Position numbers and translations under genes: made by a program. From an uncultured Oscillospiraceae bacterium (GTDB lineage: Bacteria > Bacillota > Clostridia > Oscillospirales > Ruminococcaceae), in contig CAJTMU010000094.1 in assembly GCA_910577365.1 (NCBI GenBank), positions 1 through 9,017 of the forward strand: 9,017 bases of DNA, read 5' to 3'. Each line of letters begins with the position of its first letter. The stretch's first letter is position 1. The notes under the pieces are model-generated. The model saw only the letters and a list, made by a program, of their open reading frames with translations, ran no database searches and was not told the origin of the DNA. Below, in pieces: positions 4,400 to 9,017 of the stretch.

Positions 4400-5449
4400 A
4401 TGGAAAAAGTCAGAATAAATACCAGCCGCGCATATGATGTGCTTATCGACAGCGGCTTGCTGGATAAGGCAGGAGAGCTTATCGCGCCGCTTGCCGCCTC
4501 AAAGCGCGCCTGTGTGATAACGGACGACAATGTTGACCGGATCTATGGAGAGAGGATCGTGTCCTCGCTGAACGGCGCGGGGATAACGGCGGAAAAGTTT
4601 GTTTTTCCGCATGGGGAAACGTCCAAGAACCATTCCACGCTGCTGAAAATATATGATTTTCTTGCTGAAAAGGGCTTCACCCGCTCTGACATTATCGTTG
4701 CTCTCGGCGGCGGCGTTGGGGGAGATACGGCGGGCTTCGCCGCGGCTTCCTATATGCGCGGCATTGATTTCGTTCAGATACCCACAACGGTGGTTTCCCA
4801 AGCCGACAGCTCGGTAGGCGGCAAGACCGCCGTTGACATACCCGCGGGTAAAAATCTGGTCGGAGCTTTCCATCAGCCGCGGCTGGTGATATGCGATACT
4901 GACACGCTGAATACCCTTACTCCCGAATTTTTCTCCGACGGAATGGCGGAGGTAATAAAGCACGGAATGATAAAATCCGCTGAACTTTTTGATATACTCT
5001 CAGCAGAGGACATCAAGAAGAATATAGTGGATATTATGAAACGCAACGTTACCATCAAAGGCAATGTTGTGGAAAATGATGAACGGGAAAAGGGCGAGCG
5101 CATGCTGCTCAATTTCGGGCACACACTGGCTCACGCTCTGGAAAAATATTATAATTTTTCGGGACTTACTCATGGCTGTGCGGTCGCAATAGGAATGAGC
5201 ACGTTCACGCATATTGCAGAAAGGCGAGGAATGTGCGCTGCGGGAGTTGCCGACAAGCTGGACGCGCTGCTGATGAAATGCGGACTTCCGCTTACCGACC
5301 CCGCGCCGCTCGACGAGCTTTTCAGGCTGTCGCTGGGCGATAAAAAGCACCTTTCAAGCGGCATGAACATTGTGATATGCTCTGATACAGGCAAAAGTGA
5401 GGTCGTAAAAATGTCAGTGGACGAGTATGAGAATTTTTTAAAGTCATAG
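4400..5449 (+). CDS. aroB: 3-dehydroquinate synthase
   Basis: Converts DAHP to 3-dehydroquinate, the second step of the shikimate pathway, using NAD+ and a divalent metal in the cytoplasm. The 349 aa match the usual length. The NAD-binding part carries GGGVGGDTAGFAAASYMRG (103-121), followed by IPTTVVSQADSSVGGKTAVD (127-146) and GKNLVGAFHQP (150-160). The metal ligands are expected at Glu184 (MAEVIKHG), His241 (NFGHTLAHALE) and His258 (THGCAVAIGM), all present. The ATG lies three bases after the hydrolase-like gene's stop, with AAAGGAG overlapping that gene's end. aroA and aroC follow, so this is an aromatic biosynthesis cluster. It is an ordinary, intact member of the family. Confidence 0.97.
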   Translation: MEKVRINTSRAYDVLIDSGLLDKAGELIAPLAASKRACVITDDNVDRIYGERIVSSLNGAGITAEKFVFPHGETSKNHSTLLKIYDFLAEKGFTRSDIIVALGGGVGGDTAGFAAASYMRGIDFVQIPTTVVSQADSSVGGKTAVDIPAGKNLVGAFHQPRLVICDTDTLNTLTPEFFSDGMAEVIKHGMIKSAELFDILSAEDIKKNIVDIMKRNVTIKGNVVENDEREKGERMLLNFGHTLAHALEKYYNFSGLTHGCAVAIGMSTFTHIAERRGMCAAGVADKLDALLMKCGLPLTDPAPLDELFRLSLGDKKHLSSGMNIVICSDTGKSEVVKMSVDEYENFLKS

Positions 5450-5468
5450 CAATGCAATGTTGTCGCAG

Positions 5469-5505
5469 GAAATTTTTTGCGGGCAGGTCGCAAAAAATTT
5501 CTTTT
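5469..5505 (+). terminator. Strong hairpin between aroB and aroA, possible attenuator
   Basis: GAAATTTTTTGCG (5469-5481) and CGCAAAAAATTTC (5489-5501) form a perfect 13-bp stem with a 7-base loop, followed by TTTTAAAT. It lies in the 71-base gap, and the aroA ribosome binding site (AAGGAG, 5510-5515) starts 9 bases after the stem. The stem is AT-rich with a short T run, so it may be a partial terminator, an mRNA-processing or stability element, or a block to aroA translation. Confidence 0.55.
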
Positions 5506-5520
5506 AAATAAGGAGATAAT

Positions 5521-6753
5521 ATGGACATAAGGATAACACCCAAAAGGATGCGCGGAGCAGTCACGGTGCCGCCGTCAAAAAGCGTCGCTCACCGCATGAT
5601 AATATCAGCGGCTCTTGCCGACGGAGTTTCAGAGATATCCAACCTCTACCCTTCCGTGGATATTCTGGCGACAATGGACTGCATGAGAGCCTTGGGCGCG
5701 AAAGTGGATTTTAAAGACGATAAGGCGGTAATAGAAGGGATAAAAAAAGTCCCCGACAAAGCCGTTCTGGATTGTCATGAATCCGGCTCTACGCTCAGAT
5801 TTCTTATCCCGGTTGCCTGCGCTTTGGGCATAAACGCGGAATTTATCGGGAGCGCAAAGCTGCCGCAAAGACCGATAACTCCCTTTACCTCAGAATTTCC
5901 CAAGCACGGGGTCGCTTTTGATTTCGGCAAGGCGGAAAACGGCTGTTCCCTCCCCTGCTCCATTTCGGGAAAGCTGACGGCGGGGCGCTTTGAAATAGAC
6001 GGAAGCGTTTCCTCGCAGTTTATTACGGGGCTTATGCTTGCTCTGCCGCTGCTTGATGGTGACAGCGAAGTTGTTCTTACCTCCGCGCTCAACTCAAAGC
6101 CTTATGTTGATATCACTCTCGGCGTTCTGTGTGATTTCGGGTGCGACATATCGCAAACGGAAAGCGGATATTTTATAAAGGGAAACCGTAAGCTGAAGCC
6201 TTTTTCGGGGAGCGTTGAGGGCGACTACTCGCAGGCGGCGTTCTTCCGCGTGGCGAACGCACTCGGCTCGGAGCTGGAGATAAACGGGCTGAATAAAAAT
6301 TCGCTTCAGGGTGACAAAATAATTGAGGATATATGCGAAAGCTATACCGCGGGCGGCTGCAAGCCTTTTGACATCGACTGTTCGGATATACCCGACCTTG
6401 TTCCCATACTTACCGTGCTTGCCTGCTTCTGCAACGGAAAAAGCCGTCTTACCAACGTTGCCCGTCTGCGATTCAAGGAAAGCGACAGGCTGGCGGTAAC
6501 CGCGGAATGTCTGAACAGCATCGGCGGCAAGGTCACGGTTCTTGAGGACTGCCTTGAGATAGAGGGCGTGGAAACTTTTAAAGGCGGGGAGATATACGGG
6601 CATAACGACCACAGGATACCCATGTCAATGGCAATCGCCGCAACGCGCTGTGAATCTCCGCTGATAATACGCGGAGCGGAATGTGTAAGAAAATCCTACC
6701 CCGACTTTTTTGACGTTTACAAGACGCTTGGCGGAGAGATAGAGATACTTTAA
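5521..6753 (+). CDS. aroA: 3-phosphoshikimate 1-carboxyvinyltransferase (EPSP synthase)
   Basis: Joins shikimate-3-phosphate and PEP to give EPSP, the sixth shikimate step. The 410 aa are slightly short of the usual 425-440. Seen in order: VPPSKSVAHR (16-25; Lys20 equals E. coli Lys22), the PEP-binding loop ESGSTLRFL (87-95), LPQRPI (114-119), DGSVSSQFITGLMLALP (160-176), SKPYVDIT (192-199), EGDYSQAAFF (233-242), DIPDLVP (289-295; Asp292 equals catalytic Asp313), RFKESDRL (317-324; Glu320 equals Glu341) and GHNDHRIPMSMAIA (360-373). The PEP loop differs from the E. coli form GNAGTAMRPL: the Pro101 position is Phe, as in many clostridial enzymes as I remember them. AAGGAG sits 5 bases before the ATG. 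Confidence 0.97.
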   Translation: MDIRITPKRMRGAVTVPPSKSVAHRMIISAALADGVSEISNLYPSVDILATMDCMRALGAKVDFKDDKAVIEGIKKVPDKAVLDCHESGSTLRFLIPVACALGINAEFIGSAKLPQRPITPFTSEFPKHGVAFDFGKAENGCSLPCSISGKLTAGRFEIDGSVSSQFITGLMLALPLLDGDSEVVLTSALNSKPYVDITLGVLCDFGCDISQTESGYFIKGNRKLKPFSGSVEGDYSQAAFFRVANALGSELEINGLNKNSLQGDKIIEDICESYTAGGCKPFDIDCSDIPDLVPILTVLACFCNGKSRLTNVARLRFKESDRLAVTAECLNSIGGKVTVLEDCLEIEGVETFKGGEIYGHNDHRIPMSMAIAATRCESPLIIRGAECVRKSYPDFFDVYKTLGGEIEIL

Positions 6754-6807
6754 AAGAGGCGGTACGTAAAATCCTTTAAATAATATTTTGAACAATGGAG
6801 AACAGAT

Positions 6808-7890
6808 ATGTCATCATGCTTTAACGGCGGTATAACCGTCTCGCTTTTCGGAGAGAGCCATGGGCGCGGTATCGGTGTGGTAATAGACAACCTGCCCGCG
6901 GGCGAGGAGATAGACCTTGACAAGATTGCGGGATTTATGGCGCGGCGCGCTCCCAAAAAAGACGGCACCAGCACCATGCGAAGCGAAAAGGATATCCCCG
7001 AGATAATGTCGGGTCTTTACAACGGAAAAACCACAGGTACTCCCCTTTCGGCAGTGATTTTTAATACCGACCAGCATTCGGGGGATTACGGGAATATTTC
7101 ACATATCGCCCGACCCGCACATGCGGACTATACGGGCTATCTGCGCTACAACGGCGCGAACGACCCGCGCGGCGGAGGGCATTTTTCGGGACGGCTCACC
7201 GCGCCGCTTTGCTTTGCGGGGGCTGTGTGCGGGCAAATTCTCGCACATCGCGGCATAACTACGGGGGCGCATATTAAATCAATAAAAAACGTTACAGACG
7301 AGAGCTTCGACCCCGTGAATATTACCGCGGAGCAGCTCGAGGCGGTAAAGTCCCGCCCCTTCCCTACCCTTTCCGAGGAAGCGGAGCGCGGAATGCGTGA
7401 GGTCATCGAAAACGCGCGAATGAGCCTTGACAGCGTGGGCGGTATCGTTGAATGTGCCGCCGTGGGGTTTCCCGCGGGCGTAGGCTCTCCCATGATGGAC
7501 GGACTGGAGAATATCATAGCGCGGCTTGTTTTTGCCATTCCCGCGGTAAAGGGCATTGAGTTTGGCAACGGCTTCGGCTGTGCGGAGCTTTTCGGCAGCG
7601 AAAACAACGATGAATTTGCGCTGAAAAACGGCGGGATAGCCACCAAAACCAACAATCACGGCGGAATACTCGGCGGTATCAGCTCGGGTATGCCGATAAT
7701 TTTCCGCACGGCTTTTAAGCCCACCCCCTCGATATCGCGCCCGCAGAACAGCGTGGATTTCAAGGATATGACGGAACAAGAGCTTGTGATAAAGGGGAGA
7801 CACGACCCCTGTGTGGTGCCGCGGGCAGTTCCCTGCGTGGAGTCCGCGCTCAATATCGCGCTGCTTTCCGCGCTTAACGATAGACCGTAA
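6808..7890 (+). CDS. aroC: Chorismate synthase
   Basis: Last shikimate step: removes phosphate from EPSP to make chorismate, with reduced FMN as cofactor. The 360 aa are of usual length. Signatures: SLFGESHG near the start (His18), RPAHADYTGYLRY (102-114, His105), DPRGGGHFSGRLTA (119-132), ARMSLDSVGGIVE (203-215), TNNHGGILGGISSGMPI (281-297), KPTPSIS (304-310) and GRHDPCVVPRAVPCVE (330-345). Both invariant histidines are present. GGGHFSGRLTA replaces the more common GGGRSSARETA, which I regard as a clostridial variant and not damage. A GGAGA site precedes the ATG in a 54-base gap with no visible terminator, so it is probably cotranscribed with aroA. Confidence 0.97.
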   Translation: MSSCFNGGITVSLFGESHGRGIGVVIDNLPAGEEIDLDKIAGFMARRAPKKDGTSTMRSEKDIPEIMSGLYNGKTTGTPLSAVIFNTDQHSGDYGNISHIARPAHADYTGYLRYNGANDPRGGGHFSGRLTAPLCFAGAVCGQILAHRGITTGAHIKSIKNVTDESFDPVNITAEQLEAVKSRPFPTLSEEAERGMREVIENARMSLDSVGGIVECAAVGFPAGVGSPMMDGLENIIARLVFAIPAVKGIEFGNGFGCAELFGSENNDEFALKNGGIATKTNNHGGILGGISSGMPIIFRTAFKPTPSISRPQNSVDFKDMTEQELVIKGRHDPCVVPRAVPCVESALNIALLSALNDRP

Positions 7891-7902
7891 AGGAGATTGG
7901 TT

Positions 7903-8448
7903 ATGAAACACCCGCAGGAAAAGATCGTAAAAGCCTATGATTTCAAAGGAATACCCGTTGAACTGGCAGAATGGAGCGATACCGTATGGTGCGGCAAAAT
8001 AGGATATGCCGAAAATAACACCGACGAACCGAATGTTGAAAAGATAATGTCGGATTTTATGTCCGTCTCTGTTGCTCCCAATGACCGCGAGGATAACTGG
8101 GACGTATGCATAAGCGTAAATTATCTTTCGGACAAGCGCCCAAGCGGCGTGATGTTCGGATTTCTTGTCGCAAATGACAATCAGCCCGCCGAATATGATA
8201 CTTATAAAATTCCTGCCTCAAAATATCTTCGCATAAGAATGTGTGACGAGACCGCCGCGGCGCTCGGTCATGAGCCGTGGCAGGGTGGAATACCTCCCTA
8301 TGAGTGGATCGGAGAGCAGATCGCGCCGGAGCTTAGGTATACCTACGGCAGTGACGCGATTCCGATAATTGAATATTACGGTTATTTTGACCCCGGGAGC
8401 GGAACGCACAAGCATTGCTATTTATATGTTCCGGTCACGGAAGTGTAA
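7903..8448 (+). CDS. GyrI-like / effector-binding domain protein, 181 aa
   Basis: The ATG at 7903 is preferred over the TTG at 7897, since AAAGGAG (7889-7895) is then 7 bases away. The protein looks like a stand-alone small-molecule binding domain of the GyrI / AraC-effector (SHS2-fold) or Cass2 type. It has a strand around WCGKIGY (29-35), VCISVNYLSD (68-77), the typical YKIPASKYLRIRM (101-113), PWQGGIPPYEWIGEQIAPE (125-143) and a closing IIEYYGYFDPG...HKHCYLYVPV (155-178), where an acidic-aromatic pair and the YVPV strand are usual. There is no DNA-binding domain. The ribosome binding site overlaps the aroC stop, so it is in the operon. Ligand unknown; binding a hydrophobic cation or metabolite is the family norm. 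Confidence 0.75.
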   Translation: MKHPQEKIVKAYDFKGIPVELAEWSDTVWCGKIGYAENNTDEPNVEKIMSDFMSVSVAPNDREDNWDVCISVNYLSDKRPSGVMFGFLVANDNQPAEYDTYKIPASKYLRIRMCDETAAALGHEPWQGGIPPYEWIGEQIAPELRYTYGSDAIPIIEYYGYFDPGSGTHKHCYLYVPVTEV

Positions 8449-8525
8449 ACCATTGAGCCGAAAGCATTGAAACGCTTAAATCATACGGGACAAATATGCC
8501 CGATACAAAATAGGGAGAGCAATTT

Positions 8526-9017
8526 ATGGAAACTCCAAGGATAAGAATAGAGGACAAGGAACAGATCCGTATTCTTATATGTCATCTGATATATTCGCTG
8601 GGCTGCCCCCTTTCGCGTGAGCAGCTTATCGAGATAACCTCCTATGAGCAGGCGGTGAATTACTTTGACCTCACGGAGGCGCTGGAGACCATCGGCGAGC
8701 GGCACTGCGTGATAACCGAGCAGGAAGGCGCGGCATTCTACTCCAACACCGCGATAGGAATAAAGGCGGCAAAGGAGCTGTCAGAGGACCTGCCGCCCTC
8801 TGTAAGGGAGAAAATGTTTGAGGAGGCTGTGAGAGTATATACCCGCGACGCAGTAAAGCAGCACAGCTCGATACTTTCTGTGCGCTACGCACAAAACCCC
8901 AAGGGAAGCTGCACAATGGGAATTTCCATAAAGAACGATAATGGAAAACAAAAGTATTATCTTAATGTCATAACCGAAACCGCAGAACAAGCAGAGAACA
9001 TAAAATCAAAGTTGAAA
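8526..9017 (+). CDS. DUF4364 family protein, C-terminus cut by the window edge
   Basis: An open frame of 164 codons begins METPRIRIEDKEQIRILICHL and runs off the window without a stop. GGGAGAG about 6 bases upstream of 8526 supports the start. The N-terminal half resembles a winged helix: a helix at 11-25 (KEQIRILICHLIYSLGC), PLSREQLIEI (28-37), YFDLTEALETIGERHCVI (46-63) and a wing leading to FYSNTAIGIKAAKEL (71-85). An LPPSVREKMFEEAVR segment follows (89-103), as in the firmicute DUF4364 family (normally about 170-180 aa, so little is missing). Members are thought to be small DNA-binding or regulatory proteins, with no function proven to my knowledge. A 77-base gap separates it from the effector-binding gene, with only a weak CGGG/CCCG hairpin, so cotranscription is possible. 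Confidence 0.75.
   Translation, partial: METPRIRIEDKEQIRILICHLIYSLGCPLSREQLIEITSYEQAVNYFDLTEALETIGERHCVITEQEGAAFYSNTAIGIKAAKELSEDLPPSVREKMFEEAVRVYTRDAVKQHSSILSVRYAQNPKGSCTMGISIKNDNGKQKYYLNVITETAEQAENIKSKLK

Noticed and set aside
6094..6612. 172-codon minus-strand frame antisense to aroA
   Set aside because: Shadow frame over conserved EPSP synthase motifs.
7279..7911. 210-codon minus-strand frame antisense to aroC
   Set aside because: Shadow of a clearly real gene in a GC-richer stretch; low-complexity translation and no ribosome binding site.
1875..8464. 12-mer TTGAGCCGAAAG present at 1875-1886 and 8453-8464
   Set aside because: A couple of exact 12-mer repeats are expected by chance in 9 kb, and the flanks do not match.
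8480..8502. CGGG/CCCG hairpin before the DUF4364 gene as a terminator
   Set aside because: Only four base pairs and no T run.
1..9017. CRISPR array, tRNA, rRNA or insertion-sequence transposase
   Set aside because: No regularly spaced repeats, no cloverleaf or rRNA signature and no transposase motif seen on either strand.

Overview
The window looks like a chromosomal segment of a low-to-moderate GC Gram-positive, most likely a gut-type clostridium (Oscillospiraceae/Ruminococcaceae-like). This is inferred from strong AGGAGG-type ribosome binding sites, consensus SigA promoters (TTGACA-N17-TATAAT), a DUF4364 gene, and the clostridial variants of EPSP synthase and chorismate synthase. No rRNA or tRNA is present to fix the taxonomy.

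Left third (1 to about 1850): an accessory, probably mobile-element-derived block, AT-rich in places. Three small genes of unknown function run leftward: a cut-off gene, a 64-aa protein and a 105-aa single-pass membrane protein. They are divergent from a small XRE-family regulator. The short divergent region carries two inverted-repeat operators built from ATACCCC half-sites laid over both promoters, and a perfect 16-bp parS palindrome (TGTTTCACGTGAAACA), the ParB/Spo0J binding site, in the 5' leader of the membrane-protein gene. A bidirectional terminator separates the regulator from a leftward toxin-antitoxin pair: a YoeB-type mRNA interferase behind a RelB/DinJ-type antitoxin, with its own promoter and overlapping palindromic operators.

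Middle (about 1828 to 2330): some 500 bases without a convincing gene but full of structure. It holds a 12-bp direct repeat, a GAAA-capped hairpin, a cluster of nested GC-rich inverted repeats, then a perfect-consensus promoter and a leader of about 145 nt that can close on itself just before the ribosome binding site of a XerC/XerD-type tyrosine recombinase.

Right two thirds (2331 to 9017): ordinary rightward chromosomal genes. After the recombinase, a second consensus promoter starts an apparent operon: an alpha/beta-hydrolase-fold protein with no visible catalytic histidine, aroB, aroA and aroC (steps 2, 6 and 7 of the shikimate pathway to chorismate), a GyrI-like effector-binding protein, and a DUF4364 winged-helix-like protein cut off by the window edge. 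A strong hairpin between aroB and aroA may attenuate or process the transcript. aroD/aroQ, aroE and aroK/aroL are not in the window.

Most worth a second look: the parS site inside a repressor-controlled divergent promoter region, the structured recombinase leader, the hairpin-rich gap before it, and the hydrolase-like protein lacking its histidine.
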